Assembly (NCBI GenBank): GCA_977017575.1
Contig: CDRNVI010000137.1
Span: forward strand, 1 to 64,000
Origin: Paramoeba atlantica
Taxonomy: Eukaryota > Discosea
Length of the DNA: 64,000 nt
Reading direction: 5' to 3'
Below, piece after piece: positions 11,831 to 23,229 of this stretch. The first letter of the stretch is position 1, and each line of letters starts with the position of its first letter. Both the position numbers and the translations under genes were made by a program. Below the pieces are notes generated by a model that made no database searches, had not been told where the DNA came from, and saw only the letters and a program-made list of their open reading frames with translations.

Positions 11831-12642
11831 TAACAAAAAGATGAAGACCATCTTTGCTCCAAGTTAACAGATCTGTTAGGTCTGTCTGAATGAGTGTATA
11901 GTGGTGTGGTTCTACAAATTGACTTTTAGTTGAATGTTTGTTCAGAAAGAAACCATATTTTTTTGGAAATGAACATCATATAATTGGTTGAGGGGAGACT
12001 AAAGTGATATTTTTTCTTGAAATTGTCAAGGGAAAGTTCCATCCTCTTGAAATTCCTGAAATAGGCTTGTTCAAGTTTCAACCTCCATCAGGTTTTGGAG
12101 TGAAAACAAACTGTTGGTTTAATGCTTTACATGAGAGTGGGCTTAAGCTGCACTTGCAATCATAGTGTTTTTAGGATTGAAGTGACTTCAAATATTCCTT
12201 TTGAGCCTTCAAAAAAAATCTAATGTTATATCTATATGTTCACTCTTGTGGTCTCTTTTCTGATTTGTTTGTTTTTTGGTTGAATGAAGATGGTGAAGGT
12301 TGAAGAAATGGAACAAAAAAGAAAAAGAAAAAGGAAAAAAAGTGTGTGTTTATTATTCTTTTGATGATTGGATTGTTTGATTTGAAAGAAAAGGTTATGT
12401 GTAGAAGTTGAAGGTGATGATGTTGTGAAAGGGAAAAAAAGAACCTGTTTTGTCAATTGATCCAAACAGAAACTCTTTCACCAGAGACTCACATTCCTGG
12501 ATGTATTCTCAGTGATTTTGACTTGACACTAATTGTTTGAAGAAACTCTGATTCAAGTTTTTCTTCTTCTTCTTCTTCATTGTCTGGGTCAATGCAACCT
12601 GATGTAAGCTCATAAAGAAAACACTGATCACAGTAGTCTTCA
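11831..12642. other. Unassigned spacer
   Basis: Probably the 5' remnant of the LINE and flanking AT-rich DNA. No gene is supported. A CTT/GAA trinucleotide run lies at about 12557-12577. Confidence 0.35.
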
Positions 12643-13401
12643 GTGTCTTTGGCTGAACATTGGAAAACTTTTGAAAGTGAAAGGAATTGGCCAGAGACAC
12701 AAGACTTGGTCCTCCCTCATCTCAACTTATGGCAACATATAGCTTTTGAAATGTTCTCAAGTAATTGCATGAACCTGGTCCAGTGGTTTGCTCAATCTGA
12801 CCAAACCCCTCCACCACCTAAAAGGAAAAGAGAAGAGGAAATCAACCTTCAAGCAGCAAAGAAGCAAATGCTGACACAACTCAATGAAATGATTGAGAAT
12901 TGTAAGGACCTTGATGAACTCAAAAGAAAATTGGACAAACAAAAATGATCCAACTGTTACTGTTCATCATGAGCAAGATGACAGTTTCACTCTCATCGTT
13001 GGAGATCTGGAAAGAGATTTATTTTGAAACTTTGCTCCCCTGCTCAAACCAGACAAGAGTCATCAGAAAACATGAGCCAACTTGCTCCCTCAACAAACAG
13101 TCATCATTTTGGGTCTGAGGTGTTGCATGGATCAACTTGTTCTCCAGTGTGCACTCCAAGAGCCCACATCACTCAAGGCTTCAGCATTCGCCAAAACACT
13201 GAGTATGCAATTGATAGGTCAACTTTGTATAAGACATTTGTTAATGCATCAATGGGTCACTTTCAATTTCAGTCTCAAACACCAGGCCACTCAAGTGGTG
13301 ATGCTCTCACTGAACCTTATCTGGAATGGAGGAGGATGTTGAGTGCACACACCCATGCCAAAACCAAATGTAGGGCACAAAAGAGTCACCCAAAAGATTA
13401 A
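12643..13401 (+). pseudogene. Degenerate ORF of unknown family
   Basis: The frame 12643-12948 reads like real protein (PPPPKRKREEE, then a Leu/Lys-rich helix ending KLDKQK). A second stretch, 13024-13401, is in the same frame. They are separated by three in-frame TGA codons, or by a frameshift near 12943 that opens another plausible segment (TFTLIVGDLERDLF is close to what it encodes). The KRKR cluster resembles a nuclear signal. No family is recognised. It abuts the left LTR of the gypsy element at 13568 and may be a decayed mobile element. Confidence 0.3.
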
Positions 13402-13567
13402 TACTTTATCTGAGCAAGACTTAGTTTGAATAACTGATGAACAAACTCCTAAGGAGAGGGGTAAGGACAAGCAGAGATATTGGAGAGGAGACAAAGCAAT
13501 AGACCTGAATTGAACAAATGGCTGATTCATTTTGTAAACAAATGAGAAATCTTCTCTTGAATGGAAG

Positions 13568-13797
13568 TGAACGACCTCCTGACTCCACACCAGACACACA
13601 GTCACTCTGACACACAGAGAACAATGGACTCAAGAATGGTCTTCAAGCGCTTTTTTTATTCTGAAACTCCCAAGTGAGTTTCTTTCTCTTTCTCTTCTTC
13701 AGCTAATATCTGAACTCTACAAGTTCATAATTCTTCTCCTTCTTGAGCTTCATCTTTCACTGAATTCCCCTGGGGCTAAACTAGCACCCTGTGCACA
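13568..13797 (-). repeat. 3' LTR of the gypsy element
   Basis: 230 bp, starting TGTGCACAGG and ending CGTTCA on the minus strand (TG...CA ends). By eye it is identical to the other LTR. Confidence 0.9.
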
Positions 13798-13827
13798 TCC
13801 CCCCTCAGTGTTTTTGAAACAAAAACA

Positions 13828-15396
13828 CTACCCGCGAGCAGCCTTAGGGAGATTCTTCTTAATTCTTCTTCCTGTACTCGAAAACCTCTCTGGTTCCTCT
13901 TCTGATTCTTCTTCTTTCTCTTCCTCTTTCTTCTTTCTTGGTTCCTTCTTCTCTTGTTTCTTGTCTTTCTTTTTCCAATAATCTTCGATCACCTTGTACG
14001 AGTGGAAGGAACTCACAGCTTCCCACAACTCCTCCGCATTTTTCCACTTCACTAAATATTCTTGTCCATCCTCACCCATCCGATCGTCAACCACTTTTAA
14101 AATCTCCAGTATTTTCCCTTCTCCTTCCTCCAAATCTCCTTGGATCTCTTTTAATCTCGCTGCAGGTACTTCATTTTTCAACAAGGCGCATGTTGCATCG
14201 ATCAAATTGTATCCTTTTGTTGCCTGATTGTACCCCACCACTTTGAACGGTCCTTCCCAGCGCTGATCACTCTTTGCGCCTCTTACATCTACCATCTTCA
14301 TAACCTTGGTTCCTGCCTCCCAAATTTTCTCTTTCTTGGCCTTATTTTTCCTCTCTGAATATTTCCTTCCTGCTTCCTTGGAACGTCCAAAAATGGCTGG
14401 ATACACCGCATCGATCATCTTCTTATTTTGTTCAATTAAATCTTCTTCTGACACTTCTTGTAACTCTATACTCTGATAATCCTCGAACTTGTTCAACTTC
14501 CTTGCAACCATCAAGGCAAATGGACTCGACATATGTCTCCCCACAATCCGATCATTTAAGGACATTTGGACCACTGGCAACATTTTCGCCCAATTCTCCT
14601 GGTAGCCTTTCAGCAGCTTGAACAATAATCGTTTTGTTTCTCCCACATAGCGTTCTGCTGCTCCATTCTGGTTTGGGAAATAAGTCAAAACAGCTCTTGC
14701 CACAAACTCAGCTGCCTTGCGGAACTCTTCTACAACATCATTCAAAAAGGAAGGGTCATTGTCCATTTGCAACACCTTGGGGATTCCAAAGTTAGCGAAA
14801 ATATTCAATAGAACCCATGCTACTTGCACTGCTTCTTTTGACACTAGGGGTCGCAAAAGCACAAACCGCATAGCCACATCAATCACTAATAGGATTACAG
14901 TGAAGCCATCTGAAGATACTTTCAAAATAATCAGATCCATTGCAATGTGATTGAACGGAAGTTTTGACAAAACCGGGGTGATGGGGTGAAATCCCACTTT
15001 CCCAACATTGTACATCAAACATTCTAGGCACCCTTTCGCTACTTTGTCGCACAGGGTCCTCAATCCATCCCAATAAAATCCGTCTCTCACCATAGCTTCA
15101 AATAGCCCGAGTTCTCCAATATGATTCTCTTTGTGTTTCGCTTTTATTAAGGCCAGTTTGTCTTCTTCTGCAGGTTCCTTCTTTCCCAAAATATCTTTCA
15201 TCAACTTTTTCATTTTTTTTCCAATCCCTGTGGAAGGGACCTCATCTACCACCAGCTCATGTGAATCAAAAACACACTTAACTCCTGCCATATCTCTAAC
15301 TGGTTCCCCAAAAATCCGAAAGAGAGAGTCAGGTAGCACATGGTTCATTCCCTTGCAATGTATCACATAGAAATTGAAATTCAACAGGAAGTGCAG
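13828..15396 (-). CDS. pol: Integrase with C-terminal chromodomain (3' part of gypsy pol)
   Basis: The frame is continuous with the upstream gag-pol frame except for one TAG at 15397-15399; the first ATG after it gives about 518 residues. It opens with the end of RNase H (FNFYVIHCKG, then DSLFR in place of the usual ADALSR). It then has the HHCC zinc domain (HKENHIGELG through KGCLECL) and the catalytic core with Asp in AMDLI, Asp in QMDNDPSF and Glu in NGAAERYVGE. The C-terminus carries a chromodomain core (YLVKWKNAEELWE, about 14035-14075) and a Lys/Glu-rich tail. The integrase inserts the cDNA; the chromodomain is known in this group to bind histone marks and steer insertion. The DDE residues look intact. 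Confidence 0.85.
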   Translation of the reverse strand: MHFLLNFNFYVIHCKGMNHVLPDSLFRIFGEPVRDMAGVKCVFDSHELVVDEVPSTGIGKKMKKLMKDILGKKEPAEEDKLALIKAKHKENHIGELGLFEAMVRDGFYWDGLRTLCDKVAKGCLECLMYNVGKVGFHPITPVLSKLPFNHIAMDLIILKVSSDGFTVILLVIDVAMRFVLLRPLVSKEAVQVAWVLLNIFANFGIPKVLQMDNDPSFLNDVVEEFRKAAEFVARAVLTYFPNQNGAAERYVGETKRLLFKLLKGYQENWAKMLPVVQMSLNDRIVGRHMSSPFALMVARKLNKFEDYQSIELQEVSEEDLIEQNKKMIDAVYPAIFGRSKEAGRKYSERKNKAKKEKIWEAGTKVMKMVDVRGAKSDQRWEGPFKVVGYNQATKGYNLIDATCALLKNEVPAARLKEIQGDLEEGEGKILEILKVVDDRMGEDGQEYLVKWKNAEELWEAVSSFHSYKVIEDYWKKKDKKQEKKEPRKKKEEEKEEESEEEPERFSSTGRRIKKNLPKAARG

Positions 15397-17625
15397 CTAA
15401 TCTAAGATCATAAAGTTCTTCAATTGGTTCAAATACTCTAATGCTTTATGATCCGTCTCAATACAAAACCTCCTCCCCAACAGCTGGTGCCTCCACCTTT
15501 TGAGAGCGAATATAATCGCCAAGAGTTCTCGCTTTACTGCTGGGTAGTTCTTTTGGCCACCTTTCAATGAACCCTTGGGAGCTGCTACTAGAGGGGTGTT
15601 CCAGAGATTTTGCACTGAGGACACATCCTCCAGAGGAACTATCCACCCTTTTTCCAACCATTCAGTAACTCTCTGTTGAACTTTGCCACTTAATCTTTCT
15701 GGGATCGGGTACTGTCGTGTAAAAACCGGCTTTGGATCGAGCAATGAAATTGAAAAATGCGAATTCCTGATATTACAACAAGTCCCATCAGGCAATCTCT
15801 GATTCTCTTCACGAACTTCTTTAATCCCTCTCATTATTTTCTCAACTTCTTTCTCAGGCAGGCGTGTCTCTTCAGATGGCCCACTCCATCCCTCTTTGTC
15901 TGCTAAGTTAGTCTCATGGAACAACTTCTTCCTTTCTGGGAACACTGGTGGGATTCCTTCAATTTCAACACCAAGTTTCGCTCCATCAGCCGCACTCAAA
16001 AGTACTCGATCTTTCCCTAAACTAGGTAAAGTCCAAATCAAAATCTCAGCTTGGCCTTGGATTGTCAAAACTTTGACTTTCTTTGCTGTGTCTGTTTCTT
16101 GAACATGTCCAGAAATTCCTCGGACTCGAAAATTTCTCTTCACTAAATCTCCTTCTACACAGTCAAAAACAGAAGGGTCAGCAAGTGTTGCACTTGCTCC
16201 TGAGTCAAAGATCGCCCACACTTCCACGTCATTCCTCCCAAGAGAGATTGGAATCTTGGGGAGCCCATCCGTATCTTCTTCCGCCCCCAAACCAAAAAAT
16301 CCTTCTTCAGTTAAAGCTAAATAAGCTTCCTCATCCTCAAAATCAGATGTTGAAACATCAGTTCCAGGGACCCCCAGGTTTGATTCCTCTTCGGCAAGTC
16401 CAGCCAACCTCAGTTCGGCTTTCTTTTTTGGACACCCATTTGCATAGTGACCCTTTTCCCGACAAGAGAAACATCTTATCTTGGCCAAATCGCGTCCTCT
16501 CCTCTCTTGAGGCTCATCTCTGCGCAATTGCTGCCATGGACCTTTACCTTCCGCTCCACCCCCTCGAGCCCAACACTCTTTCTCAAGATGGCCAGGTTTC
16601 CCACAATTCCGGCAGTTTGTTGGTCTCCTTGGCTCTACAGGACCAGGGGCACGAAAATGGTTAAGCAGGGCTGAACCCTCCCTTGCAGCTCCAATATCAA
16701 TCAGATTAGTTACAGAGATTCGTGGCTCAAAAAGGTAGTCACTTCCACACAATAATTCCCAGAAGGGCTGATAACCTGGGAGAACTGCTTTTTCCAAAAG
16801 CTCCTTCGCCTCTCGAGAACGAGGATCTGTCCCTGAAGCTGCTACCAGCAGATTAAACTGATACCCAAACGCGTCGAGTCTCTCACTTGGCTTTTGCTGG
16901 AGACTTTTCAAAGCTTTCAAAATCACCAACTTCCACCTTGGACCTAGCAACTTTACTGGAACCAACGCGAGCAATTCACGGAATGGACGGTTTTCTCTCA
17001 TCTTTAGAAACCCACTGATCAAACTGGGTGTGGCTTCGAACAGATATCTCTTTCGATCAGGCTCTGGGACACATCGGTTCTCCATACAGGAATGGAAGCG
17101 AAAAACAAAATCGAGCAACTGGAAAATCGTGACTTTTTCTTGCAGTTTCGGCAAATCTTGGATTTGGGGCAGTCTTTTCTCGTCTTTTGGCTTTTGTTGT
17201 TTCTCTACCCCAATTACATCATAAGCCATCAAAGTACTTCTCAAGCTCGTCAACCTCCGGTTGACTAGTTCAACCCTCGCCCTTTCCGCGGCTGACAAAC
17301 TATCTTTCAACAAAAGAGCCGTATTCTCTTTTCGTAAAACTCGACATTTCTCTCAAAGGGCCTCAGCCTCCTCAAAATCTTCCTCTTTCTCTACAGATTT
17401 GGAGGACTTCTGTACCGTCGAACTCGTACCCAGCGAACTCGATAAACTTGATTGCTCTGGTTCCGAACCAATCGAAACCAATCCTTGATTCGAACACATC
17501 GAACTCGATCCTCGATTCGAACACATCGAATGTCTTTTCATGGATCCAAACTCCATACAAAACAAAACTTCTTCATCAAAAATTGACGACACATCATCAA
17601 GCAAATCAAATAATTCAAATAACAT
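15397..17625 (-). pseudogene. gag-pol: gag, protease, truncated RT and RNase H of the gypsy element
   Basis: The frame runs from about 17625 with one TGA at 17353-17355 and closes at a TAG at 15397. After an acidic Ser-rich start and a Leu-rich coiled-coil region there is a gag core. Two zinc knuckles follow (CRNCGKPGHLEKEC about 16605, CFSCREKGHYANGC about 16470), then a retropepsin-like site IFDSGASATL (about 16210; DSG in place of DTG). The RT N-terminus reaches LWNTPLVAAPKGS. It then jumps within about ten residues into RNase H (NYPAVKRELLAI, then FCIETDHKALEYL), so the palm with the YxDD box is missing. This copy cannot make its own RT and would depend on another copy in trans. The TGA could stand for Trp or Arg. 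Confidence 0.8.
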
Positions 17626-17663
17626 ACTCGACCAAATAAAAAAGGACTTTCAACCAAAAAAAG

Positions 17664-17893
17664 TGAACGACCTCCTGACTCCACACCAGACACACAGTCA
17701 CTCTGACACACAGAGAACAATGGACTCAAGAATGGTCTTCAAGCGCTTTTTTTATTCTGAAACTCCCAAGTGAGTTTCTTTCTCTTTCTCTTCTTCAGCT
17801 AATATCTGAACTCTACAAGTTCATAATTCTTCTCCTTCTTGAGCTTCATCTTTCACTGAATTCCCCTGGGGCTAAACTAGCACCCTGTGCACA
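17664..17893 (-). repeat. 5' LTR of the gypsy element
   Basis: 230 bp, identical by eye to 13568-13797. It contains the promoter for the minus-strand transcript. The inner flank on the minus strand reads CTTTTTTTGGTTGAAAG; a TTGGTTGAAAG primer site just inside the LTR is possible but unproven. Confidence 0.9.
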
Positions 17894-19525
17894 AAACAAA
17901 AGAAAAGGGGAAGGAGGAAAGGGAAAAAAAGAAAAAGGAGGAAAAGAGGGGGAAAAACAAAAGAGAAGAAGAAAAAAGGTAAAAAAGGGAGAAAAAGGGG
18001 AAAGATAAGGAAGAAACAGGAAGAAAAGAAGAAAAAACCTCTGATTGAAAGCAGATCAATCAAAGAAAAGAACCCTTTTCAATGTAATTCCACTCTTTTC
18101 TGATAAGAATTGGAAAATGTGGAACACTTTTGTCTCTGTTCTAAAATAAAAGATTAAACAAAAGAAAAGGAAGGAAGAAAAAAAAAGAAAGAAAAAAAAA
18201 AGAGAAAAAACAAAAAAAAAAGAGAAGAAAAAAAAGAAAGAAAAAAAACAAGAAAAAAGAAGAAAAAAAAAGAAAAAAAAGAACCTTGTCTGGTGGGATC
18301 TCAAGTCTCCCTGACTCCCTAACTCCTCAACTCCTCTCTCTCTCTCTCTTTCTCTCTCTCAGCGAGAATTGAATCATCTTCTGGGATATTCCAATTCTTT
18401 GAGGGTCCCAAATCACTGAAAAATGTCAAAGAAGAAAAAAGAGTTGTTTGAACAAATCAAAAGGACTTTTTAATTTGTTCATAAAACTCCAAAACATCAC
18501 CACAAAATCCCTTCAATTATTCTGTCTTTCTTGTTTTTTGATTATATTGTCATCTAACAGAAAAAGAAAAAAGAAAAGAAAGAAAAATTAGTTTTCCAAT
18601 TAAAAAAAATAAAGAAAAACAAAGAAAAGAAAAAAAACACATCACAAAACACCCAACAAAATAAAGGTTTTTGATCTTAAGAAAAAGAGAACGAAAAAAG
18701 AAAGAAAAAGAAAAAGGAAAAAAGAAAAAAATACATTTGAACAAGATTCGTGAGTTGAGCAGTCATGTGAATGAATTCTTACTGAAATACCTACAAAGAG
18801 AAAAGAAAGAAAGAAGAAAGAAAGAAGAAAGAAAGAAAGAAGAGGGAAAGAAAGAAAGAAAGAAAGAAGAGGGAAAGAAAAGAAAAGAAATAAAAAAAAA
18901 AAAAATATTATGAAAGGGAGAGAGAAGAGAGAGAGAGAGAGAGCGGAGAGAGAGAGAGAGAGAAAGAGAGGGAGAGAAGAAAAAGAGAAAGAGAGAGAAA
19001 AGTGAGAGAGAAAAGAGAGAAAGAAAGAAAAGAAAAAAAATCATCTAATCAGAAGAAAAAAAAGAAAAAAAGAAAAAAAGAAAAAAAGAAAGAAAAAGAA
19101 AAAAGAAAAGAAAAACATTTGAAGAAGATCAGAGAGTCGTGCAAAATTAATTCAACAGGCATTGCCCACTGAGATAGTTGTCCACCAAAAGCCTTTTTTA
19201 ACAAATAATAGAGAGAAGAGAGAAAAGAGAGAAAAAGAAAAAGTGGAAGAGAAAGAGAAAGAGAAGAGGAGAGGAGAGAGAGAGGAGAGAAGGAGAGAAG
19301 GAGAGAAGGAGAGAAGAAGAGAAGGAGAGAATGAGAAAGAGAGAGAAGAAGAAGAAGAGAAGCAAACAGAGGCCACCCTCCTCTCCCATTCTCTCTCCCC
19401 CAAGAACCCCCTCCCCCCTTGAACACACACACACTCTCTCTCTCTGGAACCTTTTCGCTTCCTCCCTCTCCTCCCTCTCCTCTTCCCCTCCCTCTTTCAT
19501 GAGCCAACAAAAAAAAAAACCATCC
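17894..19525. other. Low-complexity purine-rich DNA
   Basis: Mostly (GA)n, (GAAA)n and (GGAGA)n blocks (18790-19340), then a switch to pyrimidines near 19380. Frames on either strand are Lys/Glu or Phe/Ser shadows. No gene is supported. Confidence 0.5.
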
Positions 19526-19549
19526 AGACCCAAAATAGAGGTCCATCAT
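19526..19549. repeat. CCAAAATAGAGGTCC stem-loop word, copy 1
   Basis: Reads AGACCCAAAATAGAGGTCC then ATCAT. The ACC/GGT ends can pair. It lies 409 bp upstream of the 5S pseudogene; matching words lie 360-406 bp upstream of the intact 5S gene. Confidence 0.6.
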
Positions 19550-19934
19550 TTCCTGTTTCAGTTTTTTTTTTTGTGGGTTTGTGGTTTTTTCTCCTTCTCT
19601 CTTTTTCTCTTTTTCTCAGTTATTTTTCTCTTTTCTTTTGGTGGTTGTATCTCTTTCTTTCTGTTTTTTCTTTCACATCCTTTTCTTTTCCTTTTTTACT
19701 TCTTTCTTCTTCAAGACCATCACTCTCTCTTTCCTTGATTTGTTTTTTTGTTTTCTGTTTTTTGTTTTCCATTTTATGTTTTTCCTTTCAGTCCTGCTCC
19801 TTTTATTTCAGATTAAAACAAGTTTTTTATTCTGAGAAAAGAGAGTTGAACTCTTTCTCTTCTCTCTTCTCTTTTTTTTTTTGTTGATTTTGGATAATTG
19901 GATTGATAAAAAGGAGAAAAAAAAGAAGAGAAAG

Positions 19935-20041
19935 TGTCTTCAGTCATACCCAGTTGAAAGCACCTGATCCCATCAGAACTGCTGTGGGCTTGGTTAGGAG
20001 AATGGTGGGTGACCACATTCGAATCCTGAGTGCTGAAGACC
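19935..20041 (+). pseudogene. 5S rRNA pseudogene with a 13-nt internal deletion
   Basis: 107 nt aligned to the intact 5S gene at 53601-53720. It lacks only CGGAAGTTAAGCA after CATCAGAACT and has a few substitutions. The missing bases cover the box A side of the internal pol III control region (around position 50 in 5S), so transcription by the usual route should be lost. The 35 bp upstream (GGATTGAT, then AAAAAAAAGAAGAGAAAG) also match the intact locus, so this is a segmental copy and not an RNA-derived one. The 3' helix strand GAAGACC and a T-run remain. Confidence 0.9.
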
Positions 20042-20144
20042 TTTTTTTTCTTTTTTTTCTTCTCTTTTTTTCTTCTCCTTCCCCCCTTCTTGCTCTTCCA
20101 TTTTTTGTTTTCCATTGTGATTGTGGGTATTTGTTATTTTGTTT

Positions 20145-20192
20145 CATATTCTCTGGGTTCAAATTTTCAGATTCACATCCAGAGAGGATGAA
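20145..20192. repeat. TTCAT/CTCTGG stem-loop, copy 1
   Basis: About 48 nt forming an imperfect stem between TTCATATTCTCTGGGT and ATCCAGAGAGGATGAA with a T/A-rich loop. Related copies are at 48142-48192 and 51677-51722. Confidence 0.55.
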
Positions 20193-22224
20193 AAATCCAA
20201 ATGAAAAAAACACAAAAACATTGTCCTCCCAGATGAAATCTTCCAATCTCACGAACAAAAAGGAAAGAAAAGAGAGGAACCAAAAAAAGAATTACCCTCA
20301 AGAGAGGGAAAAGACAAAGGGAAAACAGCAGTGAGAAAAAAAGAAAACAAAAACAAGAAAAAAAAAAGGGAAAGACAAAAAGAAAGAAAAGAAAAAAGGA
20401 GAAAAAAAACAGATGGAGAAAAAAGAAAAAAAGAAAACCCAAGAAAAGAAAGAAAAAAAAGGAAAACTCAAAAAAAACAAAAAAGGGAGAAAAAGGAAAA
20501 GAGAAGAGAAGGAGGAAAAAACCTCTCTTCTTGATCAGCCAGAACACCCCTCTCCCCCCTCCCTCAAAACATCCCCCCCACCCCTCCTCAAAAAATTATG
20601 GTCATGACATTTGTGGTTGATTCTATCACCATCCCTTTTAACCCCCCCCCTCTCCCCCATTTACTCCCTCTCCCCCCATCACCCACCCCACAGAAAAAGG
20701 CAGTTGTTCAAGTCAGTTTGGAAGCTCCCTCAATGGAGGTCACATTGAGTGGAAAAGAGAATGAAAGAAAGGAAAAAAAAGAGAGGGAGGGGGAACTGAA
20801 GAGGTTGGAAGAAGAAAACTGAAGAGGGTGAAGAGGGAAGAAGAGTGAAGAAAAAACGAAAAAAAAAAACAACCAATTATCAAGCTGACAAAGAGCATCT
20901 TTTCACCCTTTCTCTTTCCCGAAAAATTAAGGAATCTAAATCAGCGGCTCAACGCTTTTTTGTTTTGTTTTGTGAAAAGGAGGAAGAGAGAAGAGAGAAG
21001 AGAGAGAGAAAGAAAGAGAGACTTTGTTCGGTAAAAGTTTGTGTTTGGGTTGTTGAATTCAAGGGATTTCCTCTTTTTCCTTTGGTTTTTTTTTTGACTT
21101 TTCATGGTTTGTTTCTTTTGTTTCTTTTGTTTCTTTTGTTTCTTTTGTTTTTCTTTCTTTCCTTTCCTTTTTTTTTGTCTTTTTGGATTTTTGTCTCAAC
21201 CTTCCAAAGATTGTTCTGAGGTTTTCTTTCTTTTTTTGTCATTTCAAACTTTTCAAACTGCTGTTTTTAAATTTTTCCTCTTTTTGAATGTATTTTGGTG
21301 ACCCCCCAAAAAATCATATTTGAAGTGGAGGAGGGAGAATGAATACAAGAAAGAGAAAAGAGAGAGAGAGAGAGGTGGGGGAAAAAAAAGGGATTGTTGC
21401 CTTTTCAAAAAGTAATTGCTAGATCCAATAAAAATCAATTTATTCAAATTTTAAAGAGCAAGTGAGTGGGTGATGTTCCTGCCTCCCCACTCCTCTTTTT
21501 TTGTTGTTTAAAATCAAATTGTTTTGTTGAGAGAAATAAGAATGAAAATTTTATTTGTGACCCCACAGAGTGGCACAAAGAACACACTGCTTTTGAAGTG
21601 TTTCAGTGAATCAACTCACAAAAGAAAGATTTATTTTTGAGAGAGTGAGTTGGTGTTTGCATTTTCGTTTTGGCTCTCACTCTCCCCTTCAAAATTGTGA
21701 GAATGGATGTTTACCCACTCAGCAAGCGCCTCCCATCTCAACCCTGACAACAGTACAATAAAATGTGAGAGTTTAAAGTTTCCATTCTGGAATAAAAGAC
21801 CTGGACTGGTGGGGTCATGAATGCCTTTTTGTGCCATGAAGATCTTTTTCTTTTTGGTGGGCCAAAGGAAGTTTCCAAACTTTGTTCTTGTCGTTTTCTT
21901 TTTCTCTCTTTGTCTTCTTTTCCTTCCTCATCCTTTTTTTCTTTTTCTTTTTTCTTTCCTTTTTCTTCTGCTTTCTTTTCCCTTCCTCCTGTTCCTCTTT
22001 CTCTTTCTCTTTTTCTTTTTCATCTTTCCCTTTCTCTTTCTCTTTCTCTTTTTCTTTCTCATCTTTCTTTTCATCTTTCTTTCCTTTTACTTCTGTTTTC
22101 TTTTTCCATTCTCTTCCTGTTTTTTTTTTCTCTTTGAAACCACGGGGGATGTGATAAGGATTGGTCGCTTGTCGTTGTGCCTTGGGACGTCTTCAAAGAA
22201 TCCTTTCTTGATCCCATCCCAATC
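20193..22224. other. Low-complexity spacer
   Basis: Purine runs (20320-20520), C-runs (20545-20690), then long pyrimidine runs (21100-22130). A minus frame at 21631-21837 (FKLSHFIVLLSGLRWEALAEW) looks protein-like but has no ATG context or partner exon that I can support. Confidence 0.4.
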
Positions 22225-22665
22225 CTAATCAAATCTGATTTTCTGGTAAAGTGGCCAATCAGGAGGACAAGAAAAGCGAGCAAGTTTCTTCTTTCGATTC
22301 GTAATCCACTTCGGCGGAGAATTCAGATGATTTGTGAGAAGAAAGAGACTCAACAATAATGCAGCAACATGCTTACATTTATTGTGAGTGTTTCGCCCAC
22401 CTTGGCAAGGACAAGATGATGAAAGTATTCCAGAAGGAGTAAGCGAAGTTCGAACCAGATAGTTCTTGTTGGCAGTTTTCTCAGCATGAACAAACCCCTT
22501 CTCATAAATATCCCACTGGTTCGGAGTTTCTTGGAGGAACTGAAGTTTCCTCACATCCCCACAAGCTATTATATCTTTTCCTTTTCGAAAATTTTGAGAA
22601 CCACTCACGAAAAGAGCAACAGAATCCTCAGAAAAGTCGGAAGGCAAACGAGGAATGAAGGCCAT
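22225..22665 (-). CDS. SWIM-type zinc-finger fragment, C-terminal part
   Basis: 146-residue frame containing SCPCQGGRNTHNKCKHVAALLL, i.e. C-x-C-x(n)-C-x-H, the SWIM signature. This finger binds DNA or protein and is common next to MULE-type transposases and in ubiquitin ligases. Trp codons are TGG. The frame opens right after a TGA; upstream in the same frame lie more plausible residues interrupted only by TGA codons (22666-22820). A neighbouring frame (HLVNDMMMVFSRTDLHPQNK) also looks coding. The gene is therefore probably longer and damaged or spliced. Whether it belongs to the transposon just upstream is unclear. Confidence 0.5.
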   Translation of the reverse strand: MAFIPRLPSDFSEDSVALFVSGSQNFRKGKDIIACGDVRKLQFLQETPNQWDIYEKGFVHAEKTANKNYLVRTSLTPSGILSSSCPCQGGRNTHNKCKHVAALLLSLFLLTNHLNSPPKWITNRKKKLARFSCPPDWPLYQKIRFD

Positions 22666-23185
22666 TCACAAAACACAAAAAAGAACGTTTTCTGCGCTAT
22701 TCCAAATTTGGGACCATTTAAATTGGCTGGTTTGGAAACTCCCCATTTGGGAGGAATTTATTCTGGGGATGAAGGTCTGTTCGACTGAAAACCATCATCA
22801 TGTCATTCACCAAATGAGGAAGACCACATTTTTCTCTGTTTTTTTGGTCTCCTGTTCTCCTGCTGCTATTCCTGCCTTCACCATCAACTTGACAAGATGG
22901 TAGGTCACTTGTTCATCCTTCTTCTCCTTGTAGAAACTCGAGATCTTCAGCAGTAAGAAAGCAGGAATGATCACTTCCAATCTTAACTTCATCACAAGTC
23001 ATCGATATTTCTCATCTTGTATTCAATCCTTAAGTGTTGCAACCTTGGCTGTCAATTGTTTTTGTTGAAGATGGAGTATGCTTGCTCTGAGTTCCACCAT
23101 TACATGATGTTGAACCTGCAAAAATTGAAAAAAGAAAGTGGATGAAGTATTGTTTTGCTTGTGTTTTTATTGACTTGTACTTTTC

Positions 23186-23229
23186 ACTGTGGCCTATTCC
23201 CTGGTTTTTTTGAAGGGATTATTCCCCTT
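23186..23229. repeat. Terminal inverted repeat, left
   Basis: Contains TGTGGCCTATTCCCTGG and GGATTAT. Its reverse complement is at 24348-24391 with about four differences over 44 bp. The pair brackets the transposase core. No convincing target duplication flanks it. Confidence 0.7.

Larger units (their letters stand above)
13568..17893 (-). mobile_element. Ty3/gypsy chromovirus-type LTR retrotransposon, defective
   Basis: Two 230-bp direct LTRs flank a gag-pol region on the minus strand. Domain order is gag with two CCHC knuckles, aspartic protease, truncated RT, RNase H, integrase, chromodomain, which defines a chromovirus. A purine tract (AGGGGGGA on the minus strand, about 13798-13805) sits directly upstream of the 3' LTR as a polypurine tract. 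The flanks (GGAAG at left, AAACA at right) do not match, so no target-site duplication is visible. The element is internally broken: an in-frame TGA in gag, a deletion of most of the RT, and an in-frame TAG before the integrase. Confidence 0.9.
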
